Assembly (NCBI RefSeq): GCF_023507705.1
Contig: NZ_JALBGD010000002.1
Location: 124,001-188,000, forward strand
DNA from: Stappia sp. WLB 29
Lineage (GTDB): Bacteria > Pseudomonadota > Alphaproteobacteria > Rhizobiales > Stappiaceae
DNA: 64,000 bases
Direction of reading: 5' to 3'
The notes below the pieces were generated by a model. It was not told where the DNA came from and did not search any database. It saw only the letters and a list, made by a program, of their open reading frames with translations. Every line of letters begins with the position of its first letter. Within the stretch, counting starts at the first letter, position 1. Below are positions 46,043 to 56,113 of this stretch, piece after piece. A program made the translations under genes and the position numbers.

Positions 46043-48025
46043 TTACAGGCGGGCGTTGACCGCGGCGACCACCGCCTCGGCGGTGATGCCGAAGTGGCGG
46101 TAGAGCTCCTGGTAGGGGCCGCTGGCGCCGAAGCCGGTCATGCCGACGAAGATGCCGTCGGATCCGATGATCGCGTCCCAGCCCATGCGGATGCCGGCCT
46201 CGATGGCGACCTTGACCTTGGCCGAGCCGGCAATGTCGGCGCGGTAGTCGGCCGACTGGCGCTCGAAGCGCTCCATGCAGGGCACGGAGACGACACGGGT
46301 CGCGGTGCCGGCGGCTTCCAGCGTCTCGCGGGCCTTGAGGGCGATCTCGACCTCCGAGCCGGAGGCGAAGATGGTGACCTCGGGTGCCTCGTCGCTGTCG
46401 GCGACCACATAGGCGCCGCGGGCGGACAGGTTTTCCGCTTCATAGCTGGTGCGCACCGGCGGCAGGTTCTGGCGGGTCAAAGCGAGAACGCTCGGCGTCT
46501 CGCCGCTCTCCAGGGCCAGCTGCCAGCACTCCAGCGTCTCGGTGACGTCGGCCGGACGATAGAAGTCGAGGTTCGGGATCGCACGGAGCGCGGCGTAGTG
46601 CTCGACCGGCTGATGGGTCGGACCATCTTCGCCGAGGCCGATGCTGTCGTGGGTCATCACGTGGATGACGCGCTGGCGCATCAAGGCCGCAAGGCGAATG
46701 GCCGGGCGGGCATAGTCGGAGAACACGAGGAAGGTGCCGGAATAGGGGATGGTACCGCCATGCAGCGCCATGCCGTTCATCGCGGCGGCCATGCCGTGCT
46801 CGCGAATGCCCCAGTGCAGGTAACGGCCGGTGAAGTCGTCCGGCGTGATCGGAGCGGTGTCGGCCGTCCTGGTGTTGTTCGAACCGGTCAGGTCGGCGGA
46901 GCCGCCGATGGTCTCCGGCACCACCTTGGTGATCGTGCCGAGCACGTATTCCGACGCCTTGCGGGTCGCCATGGTCGGCTTGTCGTGGGCGATCTGCTTC
47001 TTCAGCTTTGCCATCGCCTCGGCGAAACCGGAGGGCAGGTCGCCGCGCAGGCGGCGCTCGAACTCGGAGCGCAGCTCGGAATCGGCGGCGGCAAGGCGCT
47101 TTTCCCACTCCTTGCGGGCCTGGCCTGAGCGCAGGCCGGCAATGCGCCAGGCGTCGAGAATGTCGCTCGGGACCTCGAAGGCCTCATGGGTCCAGCCGAG
47201 CGCCTTGCGGGTCGCGGCCAGTTCCTCGGCGCCGAGCGGCGAACCGTGCACCTTCTCCGAGCCGGCCTTGTTCGGCGCGCCGAAGCCGATGGTGGTCTTC
47301 GCGGCGATCAGCGTCGGGCGGTCGTTTTCCCGTGCCTTGGCCAGAGCCGCGGCGATGGCTGCCGGGTCGTGGCCGTCGATGGCGACGGTCGCCCAGCCGC
47401 TGGCCTCGAAGCGCTCCAACTGGTTGGTGCTGTCGGTGAGCGACACCTTGCCGTCGATGGAGATGCCGTTGTCGTCCCAGATGACGATCAGGCGGTCCAG
47501 CTTCAGATGGCCGGCGAGCGAGATCGCCTCCTGGCTGATGCCCTCCATCAGGCAGCCGTCGCCGGCCAGCACATAGGTGTAGTGGTCGGTGAGGGCGTCG
47601 CCGAAGGTCTCGCGCAGGTGGCGCTCGGAGATCGCCATGCCGACGGCATTGGCGAGACCCTGGCCGAGCGGGCCGGTGGTCGTCTCGATGCCGGCGCCGT
47701 GGCCGTATTCCGGATGGCCGGCGGTCAGCGCGCCGATCTGGCGGAACTTCTTGAGCTGGTCGAGGGTGAAGTCCTCGGAGCCGAGCAGGTAGTGCACCGC
47801 ATAGAGCAGCATCGAGCCGTGGCCGGCCGACAGGACGAACCGGTCGCGGTCCGGCCAGTCCGGACGGGTCGGGTCGTAGTGCATCACCTGGGTGAACAGC
47901 ACGGTCGCGATGTCGGCCGCTCCCATGGGCAGGCCGGGATGGCCGGACTTGGCCGCTTCCACGGCATCTGCTGCGAGGAACCGGATCGCATTGGCCATGC
48001 GATTGTGCTTTTCGAGATCGGTCAT
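46043..48025 (-). CDS. tkt: Transketolase
   Basis: A 660-residue thiamine-diphosphate enzyme of the pentose-phosphate pathway, full length for the family. The N-terminal [14 protein letters not shown], the ThDP-binding [13 protein letters not shown] and NGISIDG segments, and the PYR-domain glutamate in [19 protein letters not shown] are complete. The start at 48025 gives [17 protein letters not shown]. With fba and gap it feeds the triose and pentose pools; a Calvin-cycle role is not indicated because no phosphoribulokinase or RuBisCO is present. Confidence 0.97.
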   Translation of the reverse strand: MTDLEKHNRMANAIRFLAADAVEAAKSGHPGLPMGAADIATVLFTQVMHYDPTRPDWPDRDRFVLSAGHGSMLLYAVHYLLGSEDFTLDQLKKFRQIGALTAGHPEYGHGAGIETTTGPLGQGLANAVGMAISERHLRETFGDALTDHYTYVLAGDGCLMEGISQEAISLAGHLKLDRLIVIWDDNGISIDGKVSLTDSTNQLERFEASGWATVAIDGHDPAAIAAALAKARENDRPTLIAAKTTIGFGAPNKAGSEKVHGSPLGAEELAATRKALGWTHEAFEVPSDILDAWRIAGLRSGQARKEWEKRLAAADSELRSEFERRLRGDLPSGFAEAMAKLKKQIAHDKPTMATRKASEYVLGTITKVVPETIGGSADLTGSNNTRTADTAPITPDDFTGRYLHWGIREHGMAAAMNGMALHGGTIPYSGTFLVFSDYARPAIRLAALMRQRVIHVMTHDSIGLGEDGPTHQPVEHYAALRAIPNLDFYRPADVTETLECWQLALESGETPSVLALTRQNLPPVRTSYEAENLSARGAYVVADSDEAPEVTIFASGSEVEIALKARETLEAAGTATRVVSVPCMERFERQSADYRADIAGSAKVKVAIEAGIRMGWDAIIGSDGIFVGMTGFGASGPYQELYRHFGITAEAVVAAVNARL

Positions 48026-48438
48026 CTGATTCCGTTCGTCCCTGTCGGCGGCCCACGCGGGCTACTCGTCCGTAATGCGGGCACCGCACGGGCCCCGGGT
48101 TCGGCGTCCGGCCTGTCCTTGGAGGGCGCTGCGGGGAGGTGCTGCGCCCGGTCGGGACGGGCGGGCGCGGATCGTGTCCGGGCCGCCGGCGATATCGGTT
48201 TTCCGGCGGTTGCGACCGGTTTTCACCGGACCCCGCCGAGGCGGCTCGACAAATATCAGGAACCTTCGGCGAGTCAACAAAGCGGATGGCGGGAGACGCC
48301 GGGGGAGAGCGTGTGTCCGTCGATCTCGCATCGGACGGCAAGGAATGGTATAGCGGCAAGGGGCGGATGCGGGTATTCCGCCCGCGAGCGGCACGGTGCG
48401 CGCACCGAAAGCCGACAGCGAATTCACAAGGGGTTGGA
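48026..48438. other. Divergent intergenic region between tkt and the DUF4164 gene
   Basis: 413 bases holding both promoters. A GGTATAGCG stretch near 48347 may be a -10 for the plus-strand genes, but no -35 fits. No RNA gene or ORF of coding character was seen. Confidence 0.45.
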
Positions 48439-48789
48439 ATGGACGATACGTCGGGACTTTCCGGGGGGCAGTCGGGCGGGGGCGAGACCCGGCCGGTCGC
48501 GTCCGCGGCGGGGTCCGGCGGCAGCGTCGATGCGGCGCTCGAGCGTCTGGCCCGCGCCGTGTCGCGGCTGGATGCGGCGGTGCAGCGCCGGCTCGAGGCC
48601 GACATGTCGCTGGGCGGGCTGCAGGAAGAACTGCAGCGGCTGGGCGAGGACCGTTCCTCGCTGGCTGCGACGCTGGACACGGCCGAGGCGCGCGTCGCCC
48701 GGCTGGAGGACGCCAACCGGGAAGTTTCGAGAAGGCTGGTGTCGGCAATGGAATCGATCCGCTCCGTGCTCGAGACGCATGGCGGCTGA
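48439..48789 (+). CDS. DUF4164 family coiled-coil protein
   Basis: A 116-residue cytosolic protein. After a glycine/serine-rich N-terminus, residues ~30-110 form a coiled coil with heptad-like LERLARAVSRLDAAVQRRLEADM and LEDANREVSRRLVSAMESIRSVLE. It resembles DUF4164 proteins, small coiled-coil partners found directly upstream of zapA in alphaproteobacteria. ZapA is 12 bases downstream, so a role near the division machinery is plausible but not shown. The ATG at 48439 has a GGGGTTGG site of moderate quality. Confidence 0.78.
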   Translation: MDDTSGLSGGQSGGGETRPVASAAGSGGSVDAALERLARAVSRLDAAVQRRLEADMSLGGLQEELQRLGEDRSSLAATLDTAEARVARLEDANREVSRRLVSAMESIRSVLETHGG

Positions 48790-48801
48790 GGCGACGAGGC
48801 G

Positions 48802-49179
48802 ATGGCTCAGATAATCGTGACGATCAACGGACGCAGTTTTCGCATGGCCTGCGACGACGGCGAGGAAGAGCGGCTGACTGCGCTCGCCCGCCGCTTCGAC
48901 AGCGCCATCGACAGCCTGCGCGGCAGTTTCGGCGAGATCGGCGATCTGCGCCTGACGGTGATGGCCGGGATCATGGTCACCGACGAACTGGTGGAGCGCG
49001 AACGCCGGCTCGCCGCCCTGCAGGACGAGGTCGACAGCCTGCGCGAGGCGCGCCGCGCGGCGCTCGACAGTTCTGCGCGCAACGATGCGGAACTCGCCGG
49101 CAAGATCGTCACGGCGGCCGAGCGGATCGAGGCGCTGGCCGACGGGCTGGCAAGATCGCTGCGCCCGGCCGATGCCTGA
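48802..49179 (+). CDS. zapA: Cell division protein ZapA
   Basis: A 125-residue ZapA, which bundles FtsZ filaments. The N-terminal TINGRSFRMACDDGEEERLTALARRFD is the family signature, followed by RLTVMAGIMVTDELVERERRL and a C-terminal coiled coil (LAALQDEVDSLREARRAAL). The start at 48802 lies 12 bases after DUF4164, so they share a transcript. The 6S RNA follows 91 bases downstream. Confidence 0.93.
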   Translation: MAQIIVTINGRSFRMACDDGEEERLTALARRFDSAIDSLRGSFGEIGDLRLTVMAGIMVTDELVERERRLAALQDEVDSLREARRAALDSSARNDAELAGKIVTAAERIEALADGLARSLRPADA

Positions 49180-49236
49180 CCGGCTCCGCGCGCCGGGTGT
49201 TCCGCGCGCCGCCGTCCGGTCATGCGAAAACGTGTG

Positions 49237-49265
49237 TTGTATTTCCCGGCAAAGCGCCCCTATAT
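49237..49265 (+). promoter_or_regulatory. 6S RNA promoter
   Basis: TTGTAT (49237-49242) and a perfect alphaproteobacterial -10 CTATAT (49260-49265) separated by 17 bases. Transcription should start at or near 49271, which is exactly where the 6S RNA terminal stem begins. Confidence 0.7.
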
Positions 49266-49270
49266 CGGGG

Positions 49271-49431
49271 ATGGCGTGGCTGCGCGGTGCGTCAGGAGAC
49301 ATATCCCCGGGGCCTTACGCATCCCTAGGGAGCTGTTCCTGCTCCGGCCCGTGGGCTGGAGCATACGGCGCCCACCTACTCTGTAGGTTTCCCGGGATTG
49401 CAACCTCCAACGGCCGAGGTGGCCACGTCAT
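49271..49431 (+). ncRNA. ssrS: 6S RNA
   Basis: 6S RNA binds the housekeeping RNA polymerase and mimics an open promoter. The position between zapA and the 5-formyltetrahydrofolate cyclo-ligase gene is the conserved bacterial location. The ends 49271-49280 and 49422-49431 pair over all ten bases with one G-U, giving a 161-nt closed molecule. A 10-bp apical stem (49341-49350 with 49353-49362, one G-U) is clear, and the arms between leave a large central bubble bordered by CATCCCTAGGGAG and TTTCCCGGGATT, as in other 6S RNAs. Boundaries are from structure and promoter placement. Confidence 0.82.
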
Positions 49432-49503
49432 TCCCCTCTATCGCCGTCGCCCTGGACGGAGCGTCGGCAGCCCCTTCGGCCGCCGCATCCGGGAGCGCGA
49501 CGC

Positions 49504-50127
49504 TTGATCTTTCCCGATACCGACATTCCGCAAGAGATCCGCGCCCTGCGCGAATTGAAGTCCGTGCGCCGCAAGGAGGCGCTCGGGCGCCGCGCGGGCC
49601 TGTCCGTCCAGGCGCGCATCGAGGGCGGGCTCGCCCTTGCCGAGGCTGTGGACGCGCTTCATTTTCCTGACGGCGCCGTCGTCTCCGGCTTCTGGCCGAT
49701 CCGCGACGAGATCGACCCCCGGCCCCTGATGGATGTGCTGCGCGCGCGCGGGCATGCACTGTGCCTGCCGGCCATCGTCGACGGGGACCTGGTGTTCCGC
49801 CGGCTGACCCGCGAGACCGTGCTGGTGCCGGCGGGTTTCGGCACGGCGGAACCGTCGGCCGATGCCGATGTCCTGCTGCCCGATTGCATGCTGGTGCCGC
49901 TGGCCGCCTTCGACAGGCGCGGCGGCCGGATCGGTTATGGCCGGGGCTATTACGACCGAGCCATCGCGCGCATCGGCACGACGCGCGGAGCGCCGCCGGC
50001 GACCGTCGGGATTGCCTTTTCGCTGCAGGAAGTGGAAAGCGTGCCGGAGGAAAACCACGACCGCCGCCTCGACCGGATCCTGACCGAGCGCGGCTTCATC
50101 CAACTGGAAGGACCCGAGCGGGCATGA
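49504..50127 (+). CDS. 5-formyltetrahydrofolate cyclo-ligase
   Basis: A 207-residue enzyme (YgfA/MTHFS family) converting 5-formyl-THF to 5,10-methenyl-THF with ATP, recycling an inactive folate. The N-terminal RALRELKSVRRKEAL helix and the ATP/substrate motif GGRIGYGRGYYDRAIA near residue 140-155 are diagnostic. The start is a TTG at 49504; there is no suitable in-frame ATG near the conserved N-terminus. It sits 72 bases after the 6S RNA, the same arrangement as E. coli ssrS-ygfA, and may be expressed by read-through. The last bases overlap the start of the next gene (ATGA). Confidence 0.9.
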   Translation: MIFPDTDIPQEIRALRELKSVRRKEALGRRAGLSVQARIEGGLALAEAVDALHFPDGAVVSGFWPIRDEIDPRPLMDVLRARGHALCLPAIVDGDLVFRRLTRETVLVPAGFGTAEPSADADVLLPDCMLVPLAAFDRRGGRIGYGRGYYDRAIARIGTTRGAPPATVGIAFSLQEVESVPEENHDRRLDRILTERGFIQLEGPERA

Positions 50128-50951
50128 GGCTGCTGTTTCTGGGTGATCTCGTCGGTCGCAGCGGCCGTCAGGCGGCGACCGACATGCTGCCGGGACTGGT
50201 CGAGCGCCATTCCATCGATTTCGTGATCGTCAACGGCGAGAACTCTGCGGCCGGCTTCGGCATCACCGAGGAGATCCTGCAGGACGTGCTGGATGCGGGG
50301 GCGGATGTCGTCACCACCGGCAATCACGTGTGGGACCAGCGCGACACGCTCGTCTATATCGAGCGGCAGGACCGCCTGTTACGGCCGCTCAACTTTCCGC
50401 AAGGGGCGCCGGGGCGCGGCGCCAACCTGTTCACCGCGCGCAACGGCGCAAGGGTGCTGGTGATGAATGTCATGGGCCGGGTGTTCATGGACAGTCTCGA
50501 CGATCCTTTTGTTGCGGTGGAACGGGTGCTGGACGCAACGCCGCTCGGCCAGGTGGCGGATGCTATCGTCATCGACATGCATGCGGAGGCGACCAGCGAG
50601 AAGCAGGCGCTGGCGCATTTCGTCGACGGGCGGGCGACGCTGGTCGTGGGCACGCACACGCATGTGCCCACCGCCGATCACCAGATACTGCCGGCCGGCA
50701 CCGCCTATATGAGCGATGCCGGCATGTGCGGCGATTACGATTCCGTGCTCGGCATGGAGAAGGACGAGCCGATCTCCCGCTTCCTGCGCAAGATCCCGTC
50801 CGGGCGCTTCACCCCGGCGATGGGCGATGCGACGGTGTGCGGGGTGGCCGTCGAGGTGGACGATGCGAGCGGCCTTGCCACGGCGATCGAGCCGGTGCGG
50901 CTGGGCGGACGGCTGGCCCGGGCGCTGCCCTCGTTCTGGACGGCAGGGTGA
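50124..50951 (+). CDS. YmdB/TIGR00282-like metallophosphoesterase
   Basis: A 275-residue calcineurin-like phosphoesterase of the TIGR00282/YmdB family; a Bacillus member hydrolyses 2',3'-cyclic nucleotides. Metal ligands are seen in LFLGDLVGRSG, VNGENSAAGFG, TTGNHVWDQRD, VIDMHAEATSEK and VGTHTHVPTADHQ. The catalytic set looks intact. The start at 50124 overlaps the preceding stop by four bases, so translation is coupled. Confidence 0.9.
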   Translation: MRLLFLGDLVGRSGRQAATDMLPGLVERHSIDFVIVNGENSAAGFGITEEILQDVLDAGADVVTTGNHVWDQRDTLVYIERQDRLLRPLNFPQGAPGRGANLFTARNGARVLVMNVMGRVFMDSLDDPFVAVERVLDATPLGQVADAIVIDMHAEATSEKQALAHFVDGRATLVVGTHTHVPTADHQILPAGTAYMSDAGMCGDYDSVLGMEKDEPISRFLRKIPSGRFTPAMGDATVCGVAVEVDDASGLATAIEPVRLGGRLARALPSFWTAG

Positions 50952-51174
50952 GGCACGGGCCGTGCCGGGGTCGCCAGCGGATGCTGGATTTTCTTGCGGC
51001 CGCAGCCTATAACGCGCCGATCTTTTGAGATTGCAGGCAGACCCGGACCGGCGGCGACCGATCCGCTCCGCCCGCCCGACATCAATCCGGGAGGAACGCG
51101 CCTGGAGACCGTGTCCGGGCCGCGCGCGATCGCGGCCGAGACCGCCGGCGTTCCCGACAAGACCAGGAAGCGAC

Positions 51175-51924
51175 ATGGCCGGACATTCCCAATTCAAGAA
51201 CATCATGCATCGGAAAGGCCGTCAGGATGCCGTCCGCTCGAAGATCTTCTCCAAGCTGTCGAAGGAGATCACGGTCGCGGCGAAGATGGGCGGGCCGGAC
51301 ATCAATTCGAATCCGCGCCTGCGCCTGGCCGTGCAGAATGCCAAGGCCCAGTCGATGCCCAAGGACAACATCCAGCGGGCCATCAACAAGTCGCAGGCCG
51401 GTGAGGGCGACAATTACGAGGAGATCCGCTACGAGGGCTACGGTCCGGCAGGCGTTGCGGTGATCGTCGAGGTGCTGACGGACAACCGCAACCGCTCGGC
51501 GTCCAACGTGCGCTCCTACTTCTCCAAGTGCGGGGGCTCGATGGGCGAGACCGGTTCGGTCGCCTTCATGTTCGACCGTATCGGCGAGATCGTCTATCCG
51601 GCCGCGGCCGGCACTGCCGATACCATGCTCGAGGCCGCCATCGAGGCCGGCGCCGAGGACGTGCAGTCCGACGAGAGCAGCCATGTGATCACCTGCGCCT
51701 TCGAGGATCTCGGCGATGTGTCCAAGGCGCTGGAAGAGACCCTCGGCGAGGCCGAGACCGTCAAGGCCGTGTGGAAGCCCCAGACGCTGACCCCGGTCGA
51801 TGCCGACAAGGCCCAGACCATGCTGAAGCTGATCGGCCTGCTGGAGGACGACGACGACGTGCAGAACGTCTACTCGAATTTCGACGTCGACGAGGAGACG
51901 CTGGCCCGCCTGACGGCTGCCTGA
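51175..51924 (+). CDS. yebC: YebC/PmpR-type regulator or translation factor
   Basis: A 249-residue protein of the YebC/PmpR/TACO1 family. The N-terminal [32 protein letters not shown] is the family hallmark, with [16 protein letters not shown] and ETLARL at the end. Historically described as DNA-binding regulators, these proteins are now linked to translation through difficult sequences. The start at 51175 gives the canonical N-terminus. It is followed by a strong terminator and the ruv genes, a common neighbourhood. Confidence 0.96.
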   Translation: MAGHSQFKNIMHRKGRQDAVRSKIFSKLSKEITVAAKMGGPDINSNPRLRLAVQNAKAQSMPKDNIQRAINKSQAGEGDNYEEIRYEGYGPAGVAVIVEVLTDNRNRSASNVRSYFSKCGGSMGETGSVAFMFDRIGEIVYPAAAGTADTMLEAAIEAGAEDVQSDESSHVITCAFEDLGDVSKALEETLGEAETVKAVWKPQTLTPVDADKAQTMLKLIGLLEDDDDVQNVYSNFDVDEETLARLTAA

Positions 51925-51955
51925 GTGCCGCTTTTCCGCTTGGCGTTCTGAATAT

Positions 51956-51983
51956 GCCCGGCAGGCCTCCTGCCGGGCTTTTT
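51956..51983 (+). terminator. Rho-independent terminator after yebC
   Basis: A perfect 10-bp stem (51956-51965 with 51969-51978), CCT loop and five T residues (51979-51983). It starts 31 bases past the stop and separates yebC from ruvC. Confidence 0.92.
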
Positions 51984-52074
51984 CGTGTCCGGTGCCCGGT
52001 TTTCTGCTGGTTCGCGGAGCCGGCGTCATGTCCGTGCTGGTCAGGCGCGGCGAATGGCGTTACCGATTTGTTCC

Positions 52075-52593
52075 ATGGCATTCCCGATTCGCATACTCGG
52101 CATCGATCCCGGTCTCCGCCGCACCGGCTGGGGCGTGATCGTCGTGGAGGGAAACCGCATGACCTTCGCGGCCAGCGGCACGGTCCTTTCGGACAACCGC
52201 CTGCCGCTGTCCGACCGGCTGCGCCAGTTGCATGACGGACTGCAGGAGGTCATCGGCCAGCAGACGCCGGACGAGGCGGCGGTGGAACTGACCTTCGTCA
52301 ACAAGGATGCGGGCGCGACGCTGAAGCTCGGCCAGGCGCGCGGCATCGCGCTGTTGGTGCCGGCGCTGAACGGTCTTGGCGTTTCGGAATATGCGCCGAA
52401 CCTCGTCAAGAAGACGGTGGTGGGTACCGGTCACGCGGAGAAGGACCAGATCCGCATGATGGTGAAGGTTCTGATGCCGAAGGCGACGTTCAACTCGGAC
52501 GACGCGGCCGATGCGCTGGCCATCGCTATTTGCCATGCCCAGCACCGGGTGACGCCGGCCGCCGCACGCATCGCCGAGAAGCTGGCGCGATGA
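52075..52593 (+). CDS. ruvC: Holliday junction resolvase RuvC
   Basis: A 172-residue crossover junction endonuclease. Acidic active-site residues are visible in [14 protein letters not shown] (first Asp), [22 protein letters not shown] (Glu) and [15 protein letters not shown] (two Asp). The start at 52075 gives [11 protein letters not shown]; the 30 in-frame residues upstream overlap the terminator region and are not conserved. RuvC resolves junctions that RuvAB migrates; the three genes are consecutive. Confidence 0.97.
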   Translation: MAFPIRILGIDPGLRRTGWGVIVVEGNRMTFAASGTVLSDNRLPLSDRLRQLHDGLQEVIGQQTPDEAAVELTFVNKDAGATLKLGQARGIALLVPALNGLGVSEYAPNLVKKTVVGTGHAEKDQIRMMVKVLMPKATFNSDDAADALAIAICHAQHRVTPAAARIAEKLAR

Positions 52594-52636
52594 CGCTTTC
52601 GACGGGAGCCGGGAGACAGGGAGCCGGGAGACGGGC

Positions 52637-53251
52637 ATGATCGGCAAGCTCAAGGGTGTGGTCGACGAGATCGGCGACGATCACCTGATCCTCGATGTGC
52701 ACGGCGTCGGCTATCTGGTCTTCGCACCGGCGCGGGTGCTGCAGGGGCTGCCCGGGCGCGGCGAGGCGGCGGTGCTGCATATCGAAACCCTGGTTCGCGA
52801 GGACCTGATCCGCCTCTACGGCTTTTCCAGCGCCTCGGAGAAGGCCTGGTTCCAGCTGCTGATGACCGTGCAGGGGGTGGGCGCCAAGGTCGCGCTCGCG
52901 GCCCTCGGCGTGATGAAGGCGTCGGAACTCGCCAATGCGGTTGCGCTGGGCGACACGGCCCAGATCGCCCGGGCGCCGGGTATCGGCAAGCGGGTGGCCG
53001 AGCGCATCGTCACCGAACTGAAGAGCAAGGCGCCGGCCTTCGCCAGCGTCGACGCGGGCACCATCGCCGCCGCGCAGCAGGCCTCCGCCGCCGTACCGAC
53101 GGCGGTAGGCGATGCGGTGTCTGCCCTCGTCAATCTCGGCTACCAGCCGGCGCAGGCCAGTGCCGCGGTGGCCGCTGCCGTCAAGAGCGCAGGCGAGGGG
53201 GCAGAGGCCGCCACGCTGATCCGCCTGGGCCTCAAGGAGCTTGCCAGATGA
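52637..53251 (+). CDS. ruvA: Holliday junction branch migration protein RuvA
   Basis: A 204-residue RuvA that binds four-way junctions as a tetramer. Domain I begins [28 protein letters not shown]; the two helix-hairpin-helix motifs are in [16 protein letters not shown] and [20 protein letters not shown]; the C-terminal RuvB-contact domain ([20 protein letters not shown]) follows a flexible linker. Its stop overlaps the ruvB start by four bases. Confidence 0.97.
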   Translation: MIGKLKGVVDEIGDDHLILDVHGVGYLVFAPARVLQGLPGRGEAAVLHIETLVREDLIRLYGFSSASEKAWFQLLMTVQGVGAKVALAALGVMKASELANAVALGDTAQIARAPGIGKRVAERIVTELKSKAPAFASVDAGTIAAAQQASAAVPTAVGDAVSALVNLGYQPAQASAAVAAAVKSAGEGAEAATLIRLGLKELAR

Positions 53252-54294
53252 GCGAGGACGCCGGCCGTCTCGTCTCGCCCGAACTGCGCGGCGACGAGAT
53301 CGACACGACGATGCGCCCGCAGGTGCTCGACGATTTCGTCGGCCAGGCGCAGGCGCGCGCCAATCTCAAGATCTTCATCGGCGCGGCCAAGGCGCGGGGC
53401 GAATCGCTCGATCACGTGCTGTTCGTCGGACCTCCGGGGCTCGGCAAGACGACGCTCGCCCAGATCATGGCGCGCGAGCTCGGCGTCAACTTCCGTGCGA
53501 CCTCCGGACCGGTCATCGCCAAGGCCGGCGATCTCGCCGCGCTGCTGACCAACCTGGAAGAGCGCGACGTGCTGTTCATCGACGAGATCCATCGTCTCAG
53601 CCCGGCTGTGGAGGAAGTGCTCTATCCGGCGATGGAGGACTTCCAGCTCGACCTGATCATCGGCGAGGGTCCGGCGGCGCGCTCGGTGAAGATCGATCTT
53701 GCGCGCTTCACCCTCGTTGCGGCGACGACGCGGCTCGGGCTCCTGACGACGCCATTGCGCGACCGGTTCGGCATTCCGGTCCGCCTGCAATTCTACACGT
53801 CCGAGGAGCTGGAACTGATCGTGCGGCGCGGCGCCCGCATTCTCGGCATCGGCATGAGCGACGACGGAGCGCGGGAGATCGCCCGGCGCGCGCGCGGCAC
53901 GCCGCGCATCGCCGGCCGCTTGCTGCGGCGGGTGCGCGACTTTGCCGTGGTCGGCGGGCAGGAGACGGTGGATGCGGCGATCGCCGACCGGGCACTGACC
54001 CAGCTCGAGGTGGACAGCGCCGGCCTCGACCAGCTCGACCGGCGCTACCTGAACCAGATCGCGCTGAAATTCGGCGGCGGTCCCGTCGGCATCGAGACCA
54101 TCGCCGCCGCCCTTTCGGAGCCGCGCGACGCCATCGAGGAAATCGTCGAGCCCTATCTGATCCAGCAAGGCTATATCCAGCGCACGCCACGCGGCCGCAT
54201 CCTGACGCCGCAGGCGTTCCAGCATCTCGGCCTGGCGGTGCCGCAAGGCTCCAACGTGCCGCAGCTCGGGCTGTTCACCGATGACGACACATGA
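53248..54294 (+). CDS. ruvB: Holliday junction helicase RuvB
   Basis: A 348-residue AAA+ motor. Walker [10 protein letters not shown], Walker [11 protein letters not shown], sensor [12 protein letters not shown] and the winged-helix C-terminus ([22 protein letters not shown]) are all present. The start overlaps the ruvA stop (ATGA). It overlaps the next gene, ybgC, by 14 bases, so ruvC-ruvA-ruvB-ybgC form a tight transcription unit. Confidence 0.98.
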   Translation: MSEDAGRLVSPELRGDEIDTTMRPQVLDDFVGQAQARANLKIFIGAAKARGESLDHVLFVGPPGLGKTTLAQIMARELGVNFRATSGPVIAKAGDLAALLTNLEERDVLFIDEIHRLSPAVEEVLYPAMEDFQLDLIIGEGPAARSVKIDLARFTLVAATTRLGLLTTPLRDRFGIPVRLQFYTSEELELIVRRGARILGIGMSDDGAREIARRARGTPRIAGRLLRRVRDFAVVGGQETVDAAIADRALTQLEVDSAGLDQLDRRYLNQIALKFGGGPVGIETIAAALSEPRDAIEEIVEPYLIQQGYIQRTPRGRILTPQAFQHLGLAVPQGSNVPQLGLFTDDDT

Positions 54295-54754
54295 GGCGGC
54301 GCCGCGCTGGCCGGATCTTGCCGGCCGGCTGGAGGGCGGACGGCATGTCCTGCCGGTACGGGTCTATTACGAGGACACGGATTTCACCGGCGTCGTCTAT
54401 CACGCCGCCTATCTGAAGTTCGCCGAACGCGGCCGCTCCGATTTCCTGCGCCTTTGCGGCATTCACCACAATGAGCTGGCGAGCGGCGCGCATGGCGAAC
54501 CGCTGGCGTTCGCCGTGCGGCACATGGAGATCGATTTTCATGCGCCGGCTCGCATCGACGACCTGCTGGAGGTCGTAACGCACCTCGGAGAGGCGCGGGG
54601 CGCGCGCATCGTCCTGGCCCAGGAAGTCCGCCGGGACGGGGCGCTGCTCTTCGCCGCCGAGGTGACGGTCGCCGTGATTTCTCCTGAAGGCCGGCCGCGC
54701 CGCCTGCCGGCTGCGCTTGCCGCGCGCCTTGCCGGCGACATGTCGCTGTCTTAA
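54281..54754 (+). CDS. ybgC: Tol-Pal-associated acyl-CoA thioesterase YbgC
   Basis: A 157-residue hot-dog-fold thioesterase of the 4-hydroxybenzoyl-CoA thioesterase/YbgC family. The catalytic aspartate region is [30 protein letters not shown], the second signature is [13 protein letters not shown]. It hydrolyses short acyl-CoA esters and is conserved next to tolQ, probably linking phospholipid metabolism with Tol-Pal. The ATG at 54281 lies inside ruvB, so its translation may be coupled to the end of ruvB. Confidence 0.93.
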   Translation: MTTHEAAPRWPDLAGRLEGGRHVLPVRVYYEDTDFTGVVYHAAYLKFAERGRSDFLRLCGIHHNELASGAHGEPLAFAVRHMEIDFHAPARIDDLLEVVTHLGEARGARIVLAQEVRRDGALLFAAEVTVAVISPEGRPRRLPAALAARLAGDMSLS

Positions 54755-54782
54755 CGCGACAGTAACCTTAACGCTGGCTTAA
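54751..54782. promoter_or_regulatory. Tandem CtrA-like boxes upstream of tolQ
   Basis: Two 9-mer half-site pairs: TTAA-N7-GTAA (54751-54765, one mismatch) and TTAA-N7-TTAA (54768-54782, exact), spaced 17 bases apart. The exact one matches the CtrA consensus. They lie 160 to 190 bases upstream of the tolQ start codon, immediately after the ybgC stop. CtrA control of tolQRAB-pal is inferred. Confidence 0.45.
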
Positions 54783-54941
54783 TGCCGCAGGTTATCGGCG
54801 GAAACAGTCCCAGTTTCGCCAAAATCGCTCGTCATTGAGGCGGTCGATCAGCGGACAAACCGACTGGCCCGATCGATACGGGCAACCGGCAACCGATCCG
54901 GCATGTGCGCCAATGGTATCGGGCAAGAGGTCCTGAATTAG

Positions 54942-55655
<714 letters not shown>

Positions 55656-55659
55656 CTTC

Positions 55660-56109
55660 ATGGGCATGCAGTCCGCCGGTGCGGCGCCCGAAGAGGCCGG
55701 ACGTCGCCGTCGCCGAAGGCGCCAACAGCCGATGAGCGAGATCAACGTCACGCCCTTCGTGGATGTGATGCTCGTGCTGTTGATCATCTTCATGGTCGCT
55801 GCGCCGCTGCTCACGGTCGGCGTGCCGCTCGACCTGCCGGAAACGCAGGCCAAGCCCCTGGAAGGGGCGACGGAGCCGATCACGATTTCGGTCGCCGCCG
55901 ACGGGCGCATCTATATCCAGGACTCGGAGATCGCCGCCGAAGAGGTGGTGCCGAAGCTGGAGGCGATCGCCCAGAACGGCTACGACGAGCGCATCTTCGT
56001 GCGCGGCGACCAGAATGCCGACTACGGCACGATCATGCGGGTGATGGGGCGCATCAACGCGGCCGGCTACAAGCGGCTCGGCCTCGTGACGCTCGAGGAG
56101 CAGCAGTAG
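55660..56109 (+). CDS. tolR: Tol-Pal subunit TolR
   Basis: A 149-residue protein with one transmembrane helix (INVTPFVDVMLVLLIIFMVAAPLL) containing the essential membrane aspartate, preceded by an arginine-rich segment (GRRRRRRRQQPMSE). A periplasmic ExbD-like domain follows (ITISVAADGRIYIQ... VFVRGDQNADYGTIMRVM). An alternative ATG two codons downstream is possible. It lies 4 bases after tolQ and 4 bases before tolA. Confidence 0.95.
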   Translation: MGMQSAGAAPEEAGRRRRRRRQQPMSEINVTPFVDVMLVLLIIFMVAAPLLTVGVPLDLPETQAKPLEGATEPITISVAADGRIYIQDSEIAAEEVVPKLEAIAQNGYDERIFVRGDQNADYGTIMRVMGRINAAGYKRLGLVTLEEQQ

Positions 56110-56113
56110 GCAC

